DNA of 64,000 nt from CBDCUQ01 sp965222835 (GCA_965222835.1 CBDCUQ010000004.1:992001-1056000); one strand, 5' to 3'. Counted from the first letter of the stretch, positions 54,854 to 63,351 are shown. A program made the numbers and translations. Notes: generated by a model from the letters alone, not told the origin.

Positions 54854-55387
54854 TCAGTTTCCGCATCCGCCGATGGTGACTTCGATCCGCCGCTCGGCCA
54901 CGAGAAATCTTCCATCGCCTCTCTCGGCTACGACGACGACGTCTTGTGTGCGCGCGAGCCGCATGCGGCCTTTGACGGCGGCCTTTCCTGAAAGTGCGGT
55001 GAAGTGGTAGGCGGCAACGGCGGCTTGTGGATTGGCCGTCGACAAGAGGTGCATCGTCTTGATGTTGTCCTCCGGTGTCATCGGACTATCGACGGTGATC
55101 GTGAATGGCACATTGTTGCCGTTTTCCCAGATGTCGGGAAGTTCGAAGTCAATGCTCTCTTGAACGGGTTCGGCTTCTCCGATGAGCGTGCGATAATAAT
55201 TCCAGAATTTGACGCTGCGCCTTAAATCTTCTTGAGCCGCCGCAGGCGTTGCGGCCAGCCAATGGCGCGCAATGACGCTCGCTGCAGCAGCGAGGAGAAA
55301 GTCGCGCCTGTCGAGTGTACTGATGCCTATCGGTCGCCACACGGTCTCTAATCTTTGGTCGGCCGGGACTTTTCGATGCGATCTCAT
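54854..55387 (-). CDS. soxY: Sulfur carrier protein SoxY
   Basis: A 177-residue SoxY with a Tat-like leader (LDRRDFLLAAAASVIARHWLAATPAAA) and the C-terminal carrier motif TIGGCGN, where the Cys holds the sulfur chain. The periplasmic domain has GNNVPFTITVDSPMTPEDNI. The ATG at 55387 places the twin Arg near residue 27. No soxX, soxA, soxB or soxCD is in the window. Divergent from the thioredoxin-like gene. Confidence 0.93.
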   Translation of the reverse strand: MRSHRKVPADQRLETVWRPIGISTLDRRDFLLAAAASVIARHWLAATPAAAQEDLRRSVKFWNYYRTLIGEAEPVQESIDFELPDIWENGNNVPFTITVDSPMTPEDNIKTMHLLSTANPQAAVAAYHFTALSGKAAVKGRMRLARTQDVVVVAERGDGRFLVAERRIEVTIGGCGN

Positions 55388-55466
55388 ACTGGTAGCATGA
55401 ACAAAAAAGTAGGCGCAAATGAAGTCCCGGTAAGAATACGGTTTGGTTGACGGTGCGCCTTCTAGG

Positions 55467-55919
55467 ATGAGTTGGATGATTATGGTCTGGTACGGCAGGG
55501 CGTCCGTGTTTCTGCACGCGGTCTTTCGTGTGGCTTCTGCATTTGCCTTCTTTTTGATTATGATCCGGGTGTTGTCTGGCGCAATGGCTGCGGAGACTGA
55601 GGGATCGTTGCGCCTTCTCATGGTGGAGGAGGTGGGATGCCGGTTTTGTGCGGCCTGGGATGCAGATATCGGACAGAGCTATGGCGCGAGTGCAGAGGGC
55701 CGCTTCGCGCCGCTGGTGCGCGTTAAGCGTAACGCACCCGAACTCGCAGGTCTCAAACCTGCCATCTACACACCGACATTCATTCTTATGCGTGGTCGGC
55801 ACGAATTCGGCCGGATCATCGGGTATCCTGGGCCGCATTACTTTTGGGTCGAGCTTGGTGTGCTTCTGGAGAAGGCCGGTTACACATCAAGCATTAAGCC
55901 GCTGCGTACGCCGGGGTGA
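55467..55919 (+). CDS. Periplasmic thioredoxin-like protein (SoxS/SoxW type)
   Basis: About 150 residues with a membrane/signal segment (VFRVASAFAFFLIMIRVLSGAMA) and a thioredoxin fold with C-R-F-C in VEEVGCRFCAAW. Several ATG codons (55467, 55476, 55482) are possible starts. Next to soxY and a soxF-like gene, it probably keeps the SoxY carrier cysteine or a flavoprotein disulfide in the right redox state. Confidence 0.75.
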   Translation: MSWMIMVWYGRASVFLHAVFRVASAFAFFLIMIRVLSGAMAAETEGSLRLLMVEEVGCRFCAAWDADIGQSYGASAEGRFAPLVRVKRNAPELAGLKPAIYTPTFILMRGRHEFGRIIGYPGPHYFWVELGVLLEKAGYTSSIKPLRTPG

Positions 55920-55950
55920 TGAGAATGCTTGATGTTGGAGAGTATGGTCG

Positions 55951-57255
55951 ATGTCCCAAATAAGCCGCCGAAGGTTTGGAAGGGGGCTTGTTGCCGGGGC
56001 TGCCGCGGCAGCCTTCGCGCCGTCTCGCGTGGCAATCGCGCAAGGTAAGGGCAAGGTCGTGGTGATCGGCGGCGGACCGGCGGGCGCGACGGTGGCGACT
56101 GAGATTCACAAGGCGTCACGCGACCTCACGGTGACGCTGATCGAACCCAATCGCAGATTCACCACATGCTTCTATTCGAATTTTTACATCGGCGGCTTGC
56201 GTGCGCTGAGCAGCCTTACTCACGACTATCGATGGCTCAAGCGGGCCGGCATCAACGTCGTTCACCAGATGGTCGATGCGATCGACGTCGCGGGGAAGAC
56301 GGTGCGTCTGAGAGACGATACGAAGATTGTCTACGACCGTTTGGTGGTGGCGCCGGGTATCGATTTCAAATTCGATGGTATCGAGGGGTATTCGCAGGAG
56401 GTGGCCGAGGCGTTGCCGCATGCGTGGAAGGGCGCGGGGCAGGCGCGTCGGCTGCGCCGCCAGCTCGTAAAGATGAAGGATGGTGGCACTGTGCTGATCG
56501 CACCACCCGTGATGCCCTATCGCTGTCCCCCGGGGCCCTACGAGCGCGCGTGCGCTATCGCCAACTATCTCAAGAAGAAGAAGCCGAAGTCGAAGGTGAT
56601 CGTACTCGATCCGAAGATGAACTTTTCCAAGCAGCCCGTGTTTGAGGAGGCCTTCAAGAAATACTACGCGGATATGGTCGAGGTGCATCTCACCAACGAC
56701 ATTGATGATTACGCGGTGACGCGCGTGGACACGCGAAGTGGGCACATTTACACCAAGGCCGGGCTTACCGTGAAAGCCGATGTTGCCAACATCATCCCGC
56801 GGCAAACGGCCGGGCGCATTGCCCTTCTAGCCGGACTTGCGGAGGGCGACTGGTGTCCGATTGAGCCGGAGACCTTCAAGTCGACAAAAGCCAGGGACAT
56901 CTACGTGCTCGGTGACGCGGCGATTGCCAACCAGATGCCCAAGTCGGCTTTTTCTGCCAGCAGCCAGGCGCGTGTGGTGGCTGCCGACATTCTGGCCGAT
57001 CTTGCCTTTGCCGATCGCGGGACGCCGCAGTTTCGCAACACCTGTTGGTCGTTTCTGGCACCCGATGACAGCGCCAAGATTGGGGCTGACTATGCGCCGG
57101 GCATTGTGGCGCGCAAGCCGGCGCTGGCGGCGTCCGGTTCGTTCGTGTCTCAGCCAGGGGAAAGCGCGGCGCTGCGCAAAGAGAACTACGACGCGAGTCT
57201 CGACTGGTACGAGACGCTGACCAGCGAAATGTTCATGAAGCCGACGAAGTCGTGA
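55951..57255 (+). CDS. soxF: Sulfide dehydrogenase flavoprotein (SoxF/FccB type)
   Basis: A 434-residue flavoprotein with a Tat leader (SQISRRRFGRGLVAGAAAAAFA). The FAD-binding start is KVVVIGGGPAGATVATEI. The motif FTTCFYSNFYIGG matches the flavocytochrome c sulfide dehydrogenase site where a Cys holds FAD covalently. The Cys of PYRCPPGPYERAC and that of NTCWSF fit the redox disulfide. It oxidises sulfide and passes electrons to a c-type cytochrome; no cytochrome subunit gene is adjacent. Confidence 0.9.
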   Translation: MSQISRRRFGRGLVAGAAAAAFAPSRVAIAQGKGKVVVIGGGPAGATVATEIHKASRDLTVTLIEPNRRFTTCFYSNFYIGGLRALSSLTHDYRWLKRAGINVVHQMVDAIDVAGKTVRLRDDTKIVYDRLVVAPGIDFKFDGIEGYSQEVAEALPHAWKGAGQARRLRRQLVKMKDGGTVLIAPPVMPYRCPPGPYERACAIANYLKKKKPKSKVIVLDPKMNFSKQPVFEEAFKKYYADMVEVHLTNDIDDYAVTRVDTRSGHIYTKAGLTVKADVANIIPRQTAGRIALLAGLAEGDWCPIEPETFKSTKARDIYVLGDAAIANQMPKSAFSASSQARVVAADILADLAFADRGTPQFRNTCWSFLAPDDSAKIGADYAPGIVARKPALAASGSFVSQPGESAALRKENYDASLDWYETLTSEMFMKPTKS

Positions 57256-57458
57256 TTGTGGGGGCGGGCAGGGGGGTGCGAATCGTTGTGGGAACCCGCG
57301 CGCGACCGGTGAACCGCTGTGGCGCCGGGTTGCTCCTACTCAGACCCAATACATTGCGGTTTGGGGCCCCGGTGATGTCCTAAGTCGGGGAGGAATGTCC
57401 TAATTATGCAGTCTCATCTGGGTGGCGGGGCTCGCAACCACCACGGAGAAAATCAGCT

Positions 57459-57587
57459 ATGAGAGAGGCATTCGTTTCAGTTCTGGCCAAGCTTCTTGGC
57501 ATCACCATCTACATTGACGGGATACGTCGAGGGGCTCGACCAGAACCGATAGTTGGTGAGACTAGCGAGTGGGCGGGTTCTTCTTAA
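57459..57587 (+). CDS. Possible 42-residue small protein
   Basis: An ATG ORF with GGAGAA about nine bases upstream encodes 42 residues with one amphipathic/hydrophobic helix (AFVSVLAKLLGITIYIDGIR). Its end overlaps the 3' end of the convergent Cas2-like gene by 26 bases. Composition is protein-like, but length makes this weak. No family is recognised. Confidence 0.35.
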   Translation: MREAFVSVLAKLLGITIYIDGIRRGARPEPIVGETSEWAGSS

Positions 57588-57843
57588 GCCATTCGTTGGT
57601 TCCACCACGCGCATTCGAATACCAATGCTTCTTGGTGAACTCCGAGACCATCAAGCGGTCGTCGCTATCAACGAATTTCTTGAAGTGGTCGTGCACTTGC
57701 TGTGGCTCGTTTGTAAGTGAAATGAGCCATACGGAGTCTTGCGCGCGGTGAGCATCAAGACGTTTCAATTCCTCCCAGAGAGGTTCATAGTCCTGAACCC
57801 CGCTTTCGTTCCTCAGATCGTATTCCAGTGTGTAAACAGCCAT
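57562..57843 (-). CDS. Orphan Cas2-like protein (SinR/VapD-like)
   Basis: A 93-residue protein with a ferredoxin-like Cas2 fold pattern: AVYTLEYDLRNE at the first strand, DSVWLISLTNEPQQVHDHFKKFVDSDD in the middle, and TNEWLKKNPP at the end. Such stand-alone Cas2 relatives occur outside CRISPR loci. No cas1 or repeat array is present, so a role in adaptation is unlikely; a toxin-like or RNA-binding role is possible. GGGAG lies six bases before the ATG. Confidence 0.72.
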   Translation of the reverse strand: MAVYTLEYDLRNESGVQDYEPLWEELKRLDAHRAQDSVWLISLTNEPQQVHDHFKKFVDSDDRLMVSEFTKKHWYSNARGGTNEWLKKNPPTR

Positions 57844-57956
57844 CTTCGGCTCCCTGTTGGTGAGTGGAGAGCCGGACTTGACTGCCCGAGCGTAAGCATG
57901 GAACGTGGCGCTGTTTGGTAATAGATTCTCGCTGACGGCTCTTAAACCAGCGGGAT

Positions 57957-57993
57957 AAAAAGGGCGGCGCGGGTCTGACCACCCGTGCCGCCC
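57957..57993 (-). terminator. Intrinsic terminator, - strand
   Basis: A 13-bp stem with one G-T pair (57962-57974 with 57981-57993), loop of 6 bases, followed on the - strand by TTTTTA. It would stop transcripts coming from the transposase remnant or the unknown membrane gene before the Cas2-like gene. Confidence 0.78.
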
Positions 57994-58094
57994 AACAACT
58001 AGGGTACTTCAACCTTCTGGACAATCTTAACGTTCTGCGGATAACGGACTCGAATGCCTTGACAATTTGAGTCTGTCAGACGGCGGATGATTCG

Positions 58095-58247
58095 CTAATC
58101 AGCGCCACCGTCAGTTACATGAAACCGGCCAACGCGCTTCCACGGTGGCTTCACAGCCCCTTCAACCGCGCCGGTCAGAAGCTCCTCAATACTCCAGACG
58201 TGATCCGTCACACCGAGCGCCATCGCTGGCGTCGTTCGCGATAAGCA
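58095..58247 (-). pseudogene. Transposase C-terminal remnant
   Basis: Fifty open codons on the - strand read RTTPAMALGVTDHVWSIEELL near the start, a pattern I know from the C-terminus of IS1-like/IS1595-like DDE transposases, and end with a stop. There is no start codon and a stop lies just upstream, so only the tail of the gene remains. No inverted repeats were found. The exact IS family is uncertain. Confidence 0.5.
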
Positions 58248-58294
58248 CTAGGAGGCGGTTGAAGCGGGTGCGGGTGTCGCGTGTTGACAATCGA

Positions 58295-59074
58295 CTAACT
58301 CGCTTTTCTTGTTGCCGCCAAGAGGTGTCTAGCTTCGTCTTGGATCAACCTGCGGTATTCGTGAATCTTCTTCTTGAACTCGCCCATAGCTGCGGGCACT
58401 TCAGTATCCCAGATGTTCACTTTGTCCCGGAAGCTATGGTATCGGCGGGCTACGTCTTCCGGTAAATCCTTCTCTAAATCGAAGGGCGTTCCGGTCCTTT
58501 GAACCCTCGTAAGTCCGATTGCTCGATGTGTTCCAAACGCGGAATCGTAGAGAGCTTCTAATTCTGTTGCATTGCTATGCCATGTGGATAGGTCTCGGGC
58601 TAGTTCCTGCGGGAACTTGTCCCAGCCGCATAGCGGATACGCATCGAAGTGGGCTTGTATGCTCTTGGTGAGTTCGTCCTGGGATTCGATAAGAGCTTCA
58701 AGTTCTTCGAAGTGCTCTTGTAACGACAAATACAGCCCTATCCATACTGGCAGACTCGGTGCATGAGGCGGACGATATGAGGCGCTGATTTGATGATTTG
58801 TGTCCGAAGTGGCTAACGGAATTCCGGTTGCAAGGCCTGCAATTTCACCGTCATCAAGAGGCCAGTCAAAAAAATTGGCTATGGCCCGCTTCCAATTTGG
58901 ATGGCGATCAACCAGAACCATTAGACACGTAAATATAGCGAGCCCTATTGCAATACTCAGCATCCAAGATAGGCCTTCCGCCCATCTAGCCACAAACCCC
59001 GCAATGAAGCTGACGGCGGCGAACAAAAACGCCAACCGCTGACTTGCTTCCCAACGCCTATCTTTCGCGCCCAT
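58295..59074 (-). CDS. Unknown protein with two N-terminal membrane helices
   Basis: A 259-residue protein. Two membrane helices (about residues 12-30 and 34-55) are followed by a soluble helical domain with coiled-coil-like stretches (LQEHFEELEALIESQDELTKS; EFKKKIHEYRRLIQDEARHLL). AT-richer codon use than the neighbours (AAA, ATA, TTG) and nearness to a transposase remnant suggest horizontal arrival. Not recognised. Confidence 0.65.
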   Translation of the reverse strand: MGAKDRRWEASQRLAFLFAAVSFIAGFVARWAEGLSWMLSIAIGLAIFTCLMVLVDRHPNWKRAIANFFDWPLDDGEIAGLATGIPLATSDTNHQISASYRPPHAPSLPVWIGLYLSLQEHFEELEALIESQDELTKSIQAHFDAYPLCGWDKFPQELARDLSTWHSNATELEALYDSAFGTHRAIGLTRVQRTGTPFDLEKDLPEDVARRYHSFRDKVNIWDTEVPAAMGEFKKKIHEYRRLIQDEARHLLAATRKAS

Positions 59075-59169
59075 TGTGAAAGACGTCTCCGAATCGCCAT
59101 TGTGATTCTCATATCACAGCGCTGTCGTTCTACTTGTCCTGAGGGGATATGTGGGCGAGACCCCTTGCA

Positions 59170-59184
59170 GAACGGGATGAGAAC
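59170..59184. promoter_or_regulatory. LexA (SOS) box, alphaproteobacterial type
   Basis: The sequence GAAC-GGGATGA-GAAC is a perfect direct repeat with 7-base spacing, the complement form of the GTTC-N7-GTTC box of alphaproteobacterial LexA. It stands about 165 bases before the lexA start and implies autoregulation. Confidence 0.85.
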
Positions 59185-59195
59185 GTGTAGGGTAC

Positions 59196-59210
59196 GTTCA
59201 TGTTTTGTCC
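59196..59210. promoter_or_regulatory. Second, near-consensus LexA box
   Basis: GTTC-ATGTTTT-GTCC differs from the consensus GTTC-N7-GTTC by one base and starts 11 bases after the first box. Two LexA dimers on adjacent faces could tighten repression of lexA. Confidence 0.5.
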
Positions 59211-59350
59211 ATGCAAGGCGGGGTCAGGGAGCGTATGGCTCCCTGGGCCGGTGCGGGACAGGAAGCGGGGTGCGCGGGGTGTAACAGTTTCCGCTGTGCC
59301 TGAGACGCAGAACCGAGGGCCAAACAGTTGGCCGGACGCTTGGAGGCGCC

Positions 59351-60058
59351 ATGCTCACGCAAAAGCAGAAAGAGCTCTTACTCTTCATCCACGAACGGAT
59401 GCAGGAGAATGGTGTTCCGCCATCGTTCGATGAGATGAAGGATGCGCTCGACCTGAAGTCCAAGTCGGGCATTCATCGGCTCATTACCGCGCTTGTGGAA
59501 CGCGGCTTTATCCGGCGCCTGCCGCATCGCGCACGCGCCATCGAGGTGATCAAGCTGCCGGACAACACGCTCTCGGCGGAGGGGCGTCCGCAGACCGGCT
59601 TCACGCCGAGTGTGATCGAAGGATCGAAGCGGTCTGAGGATCTTTCGGTGCCACCTGCGCATGTGATCGATGCCGGTACCGTGTCGGTGCCGGTTATGGG
59701 GCGTATTGCGGCCGGTGTGCCGATCAGCGCCATTCAAGAGCATTCACACGACATTCCTTGCCCTCCCGATCTGTTGTCGCGGGGTGAGCATTTTGCGTTG
59801 GAGGTGAAGGGCGATTCGATGATCGAGGCCGGAATTCACGACGGCGATACGGTTCTTATCCGCCGGTGCGACACGGCTGAGAACGGGGACATCGTGGTGG
59901 CGGTTGTCGAGAAGGAAGAGGCAACGCTGAAGCGTTTGCGCAAGAAGGGGTCGACCATCGCGCTTGAAGCGGCCAACCCTGAATACAAGACGCGTATTTT
60001 CGGACCCGATCAGATCGACATTCAGGGGCGGCTGGTGGGACTTATCCGCCGGTATTGA
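59351..60058 (+). CDS. lexA: SOS repressor LexA
   Basis: A 235-residue LexA. The winged helix (1-65; MLTQKQKELLLFIHERMQ, SKSGIHRLITALVERGFI) is followed by the long linker usual in alphaproteobacteria. The self-cleavage bond is Ala121-Gly122 (RIAAGVPI), with Ser155 (GDSM) and Lys193 (ATLKRL) as the dyad. It represses DNA damage genes until RecA filaments trigger cleavage. SOS boxes lie upstream. Confidence 0.96.
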   Translation: MLTQKQKELLLFIHERMQENGVPPSFDEMKDALDLKSKSGIHRLITALVERGFIRRLPHRARAIEVIKLPDNTLSAEGRPQTGFTPSVIEGSKRSEDLSVPPAHVIDAGTVSVPVMGRIAAGVPISAIQEHSHDIPCPPDLLSRGEHFALEVKGDSMIEAGIHDGDTVLIRRCDTAENGDIVVAVVEKEEATLKRLRKKGSTIALEAANPEYKTRIFGPDQIDIQGRLVGLIRRY

Positions 60059-60165
60059 GGGTGGGCAAAACGCCTTTTATCTGCCATTTGGGAGTTTAGG
60101 TTTCGGCGGATTTCTCCGCGCCGCAGAGTGTCCATTTCGTTCGTTCATTTGAGAGTGCGCCGCAT

Positions 60166-61086
60166 ATGCGTAGCGACCCAGCCTCGATCAGGACCAAGCT
60201 TCCGTTTTGGCGCACCGTCAGGGACGCCTTTGTAGAAACGTTCTCAAGGCCGGGTGATTTGGCAAAGATCGCTTGGTTTTGGGTGTTTGTGTATGTGACG
60301 GTGATGGCCGCGTTTGCTTGGTATTCGTGGCCTGTTGATAACGACTCGACCAACCAAGGCGACTCCGCTTTTCCCTATCGGCTTTTGTTGGAGATGGCGG
60401 CTCAGTTTTTTGTTGCGAGTGCGATCGCCGTAAGTTGGCATAGGCTTCTCATTCATGGTGAGAAACCCTCCAGCTTTTTCTCAATCCGACTGGACCGCGT
60501 TGTTCTTCTCTATTTTGGATGGGTCCTGGTCATGACGGTGCCAGTGTTTTTGCTGGTTGTCGCTTCGGACTATTCATACGAGATTTTCAGGTTCTTTATT
60601 GAGCAGGCCTTGGCGCAAGCCGACACGCCCGGTCCGGAGAGTGAGTCCATCCAGATCGAACAATTGGAAGCCGGACTGTACTTTGATCTTTTCTTCCTTG
60701 GCGAGGTTCTCTTATCTGTCGTCCTGGCGATACTGATCTGGGCTATCTTTGCCTTTGTGCCCACTCGAATTGGGCTCTTACTGCCGGCCCTTGCCGTCGG
60801 CACGAGGTGGCTCGGCGCCGGCGAATCCTGGCGCCGTACAAGAGGAAATTTCTGGCGCCTCTATCTCGGCACGACCCTGATATTCATGGTTACCCTCTTT
60901 GGTGTTATGGTGTTCGGGTATCCTCTTGGGCTGTTTGAGGACGAAATAAGCCGATTGGGAGCCTCTGTTTTGTCAGCATTCATCAGCGTATTCGAGATGT
61001 TGGGTGCGGTTGTCGGTATAAGTTTTCTATCGCTGGCGTATCGGCACTTCACGCGTGGCTCTGTAGAGGATCGTCCGCGCGCGTGA
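60166..61086 (+). CDS. Unknown multi-pass membrane protein
   Basis: A 306-residue protein with about six membrane helices (for example IAWFWVFVYVTVMAAFAWY, VLLYFGWVLVMTVPVFLLVV, VVLAILIWAIFAFVPTRIG, TLIFMVTLFGVMVFGYPLG). A long acidic loop lies near residue 150. The layout resembles the loosely defined YciC-like/DUF975-type proteins, but no motif is certain. It stands alone between lexA and a convergent MoxR gene. Confidence 0.75.
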   Translation: MRSDPASIRTKLPFWRTVRDAFVETFSRPGDLAKIAWFWVFVYVTVMAAFAWYSWPVDNDSTNQGDSAFPYRLLLEMAAQFFVASAIAVSWHRLLIHGEKPSSFFSIRLDRVVLLYFGWVLVMTVPVFLLVVASDYSYEIFRFFIEQALAQADTPGPESESIQIEQLEAGLYFDLFFLGEVLLSVVLAILIWAIFAFVPTRIGLLLPALAVGTRWLGAGESWRRTRGNFWRLYLGTTLIFMVTLFGVMVFGYPLGLFEDEISRLGASVLSAFISVFEMLGAVVGISFLSLAYRHFTRGSVEDRPRA

Positions 61087-61100
61087 CCCAGCCGGCGCAC

Positions 61101-61961
61101 TTATTCCCCTCGCCTTCGCGACATAAACGCGATGCGCTCGAAGAGGTGGACGTCTTGCTCGTTTTTCAAGAGCGCGCCGGCCAAGGGTGGAATGAGTTTG
61201 CGGCTGTCGGTTTCTTTCAAGGTTGAAAGCACGACATCCTCATTGAGGAGCAGTTTGAGCCAATCTAGAAGCTCCGAGGTCGAGGGCTTTTTCTTTAATC
61301 CCGGCACCTCTCGCATCTCATAAAAAATACGAAGTGCTTCGGCGACGAGCCGCTGCTTAATGTCCGGAAAGTGCACGTCGACGATCTCTTGCATCGTGTC
61401 CGGATCAGGGAACTTGATGAAGTGGAAGAAGCAGCGGCGCAGGAAGGCGTCCGGCAGTTCCTTTTCGTTGTTGGAGGTAATGATCACGATCGGACGGTTG
61501 TTGGCGCGGACTGTTTCTCCCGTTTCGTAGACGTAGAACTCCATGCGATCCAATTCCTGGAGCAGGTCGTTCGGAAACTCGATGTCGGCTTTGTCGATCT
61601 CGTCGATCAGGAGGACTGGGCGCTTGTCACGTGTGAACGCGTCCCAGAGCTTGCCCTGCTTGATGTAGTTGGTGATGTCTTTAACGCGTTCGTCGCCCAA
61701 TTGGCTGTCGCGCAGGCGTGAGACGGCGTCGTATTCGTAGAGTCCCTGCTGAGCTTTGGTGGTGGACTTGATGTGCCATTCGATGATGGGCGCGCCGATT
61801 GCGCGTGCCACCTCGAGCGCCAGCATGGTTTTGCCGGTCCCGGGTTCGCCCTTGATGAGCAACGGTCGTTCAAGCGTTATGGCGGCGTTGACGGCGACCT
61901 TGAGGTCGTCTGTCGCCACGTAAGATGCCGTGCCGTCGAACGTTTGCTTTTTGGACGCCAT
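61101..61961 (-). CDS. MoxR-family AAA ATPase
   Basis: A 286-residue AAA+ ATPase. Walker A is GEPGTGKT (residues 38-45), Walker B is VLLIDEIDK, and sensor 1 is in VIITSNNEKELPDAFLRRC. This branch normally works with a von Willebrand-A protein (CoxE-like) to activate an enzyme. No such gene lies in the window, as the downstream neighbour is convergent; the partner may be elsewhere. Confidence 0.92.
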   Translation of the reverse strand: MASKKQTFDGTASYVATDDLKVAVNAAITLERPLLIKGEPGTGKTMLALEVARAIGAPIIEWHIKSTTKAQQGLYEYDAVSRLRDSQLGDERVKDITNYIKQGKLWDAFTRDKRPVLLIDEIDKADIEFPNDLLQELDRMEFYVYETGETVRANNRPIVIITSNNEKELPDAFLRRCFFHFIKFPDPDTMQEIVDVHFPDIKQRLVAEALRIFYEMREVPGLKKKPSTSELLDWLKLLLNEDVVLSTLKETDSRKLIPPLAGALLKNEQDVHLFERIAFMSRRRGE

Positions 61962-62649
61962 CCACCGCCTCGCCGCCGTGCCGTTACTTTCCAGGAAGAA
62001 CTCCTACGTGGCGTATGGGAGGTGTTCAAGGCGGGGATCGCAATTCGGTGTCTTCTCTGCGGTGTTCGGACAGGGAAACGCCGCTCTCGAGGGAGTTTCG
62101 AGAGCGGCGCGGCGGTACGGGGCAGCGACGGTGCTGGCCAGGTATTCCGAGGTGTGGGCGGACCCGGACTGGTGGGTATCCTCGGCACCAATATGCGCGA
62201 GTGTGGTGCTCACACATGGCCTCGCTGCCCCGATTGGAATCTCTTGTGCTTCCCCTTCTTCCCGGTCGCGATTTGGTCCCTTCCGCAGGGTCAACCGTGC
62301 TTTTCAGGCTGGTTTGAGCGGACCACTAGCGCGCTTGCAGCCGAAAACACAACTTAAAGTAGCAGAATTGGCGTTAATATGGGGTTACGGTGGTTCTGCT
62401 ATCCACGGGAATTCGAACAGGTGGCGTCTCAGGACCAGCGCAGGGCATTGTGCAGTGCGGGGGCCGGAGTTTTGCCAGTGGTGCTGGCCAAGTCACTGAT
62501 CCCGAGAAAGAATCAGCCATAATCGCTGCAATGCCTTGACTTGGTCCGGCAGTACCGCCAAGAGGTGCGCGCCGCTCCCGTGCTCCAGCACCTCCGCGGG
62601 GAGGGTGCTCAATACGGCGTCAATGACTCGTCGGGCCATGGAGGCCAAC
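61962..62649. other. Spacer of 688 bases with no recognised gene
   Basis: The stretch between the divergent MoxR and DksA genes is long for this genome. ORFs in it are Arg/Ser/Pro-rich shadows without ribosome sites. I could not fold it into tRNA, tmRNA, RNase P or a known riboswitch. An AT-richer part at 62330-62390 could contain the dksA promoter. It may hold a small RNA or a lost gene. Confidence 0.35.
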
Positions 62650-63351
62650 ATGAGCAAGAAAAAGGGTAAGCCGGCTTCGAAGGCCCGGACGTCGTCGAAG
62701 TCGAAAGCCGCCAAGCCGTCGAAGTTCGCTAAGAAGGCCAAGCCGGCAAAGACGGCCAAACCAGCTAAGGCTGCCAAACCAGCCAAATCTACCAGGACGG
62801 CCAAACCGGCGACGGCCAAAGGCGCACGGGCGGCTAAGGGCAGACCAAAGTCCTCCAATAATCAAAAGCCGAAAGCCAAGGTGAAATCGGTGTCGAAGCC
62901 ATCAAGTAAGAAACTGACCGCGCGTGCCAAGCTCTCAAAGATTGTGCTGCCGCCGGATTATTATCCCTCAGAGGATGAGCCGTTTATGAACGAGTTTCAG
63001 CGCCTGTATTTCCGGCGCAAGCTGCTCACCTGGAAGGAAGAGATTGTCCGCCAGACGAAGGAGACGTTGGAGGGGCTGCACGAGGAATCGACGCAGCACG
63101 CCGATCTGGCGGACCGTGCGACCTCGGAAACGGACCGCGCACTTGAATTGCGTGCGCGCGACAGGCAGCGCAAGCTCATTGCCAAGATCGATGCGGCTCT
63201 GTCACGGATCGAGGACGGGACATACGGCTATTGCGAGGAGACCGGTGAGCCGATCGGGCTCAAGCGTCTTGACGCCCGCCCGATTGCCACGCTGTCTCTG
63301 GAGGCGCAGGAGCGGCATGAGCGGCGTGAGCGTGTGTATCGCGAGGACTAG
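62650..63351 (+). CDS. dksA: DksA-type transcription factor with Lys/Ala/Pro-rich N-terminal tail
   Basis: A 233-residue protein. Residues 1-100 are a low-complexity basic tail with repeats of the KPAK/TAKPAK type. The DksA part (about 105-233) has PPDYYPSEDEPFMNEFQRLYF, a coiled coil and the C-terminal YGYCEETGEPIGLKRLDARP, with one Cys instead of the four of classical DksA, as usual in alphaproteobacteria. It binds polymerase through the secondary channel. The ATG at 62650 has GAGG in front; longer frames lack a ribosome site. Confidence 0.9.
   Translation: MSKKKGKPASKARTSSKSKAAKPSKFAKKAKPAKTAKPAKAAKPAKSTRTAKPATAKGARAAKGRPKSSNNQKPKAKVKSVSKPSSKKLTARAKLSKIVLPPDYYPSEDEPFMNEFQRLYFRRKLLTWKEEIVRQTKETLEGLHEESTQHADLADRATSETDRALELRARDRQRKLIAKIDAALSRIEDGTYGYCEETGEPIGLKRLDARPIATLSLEAQERHERRERVYRED

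Noticed and set aside
57562..57843. A CRISPR-Cas locus
   Set aside because: Only a Cas2-like gene is present. No direct repeats with spacers and no cas1 were found in the window.
62380..62530. tRNA or 6S RNA in the spacer before dksA
   Set aside because: No cloverleaf, T-loop or known conserved ends could be traced by eye.
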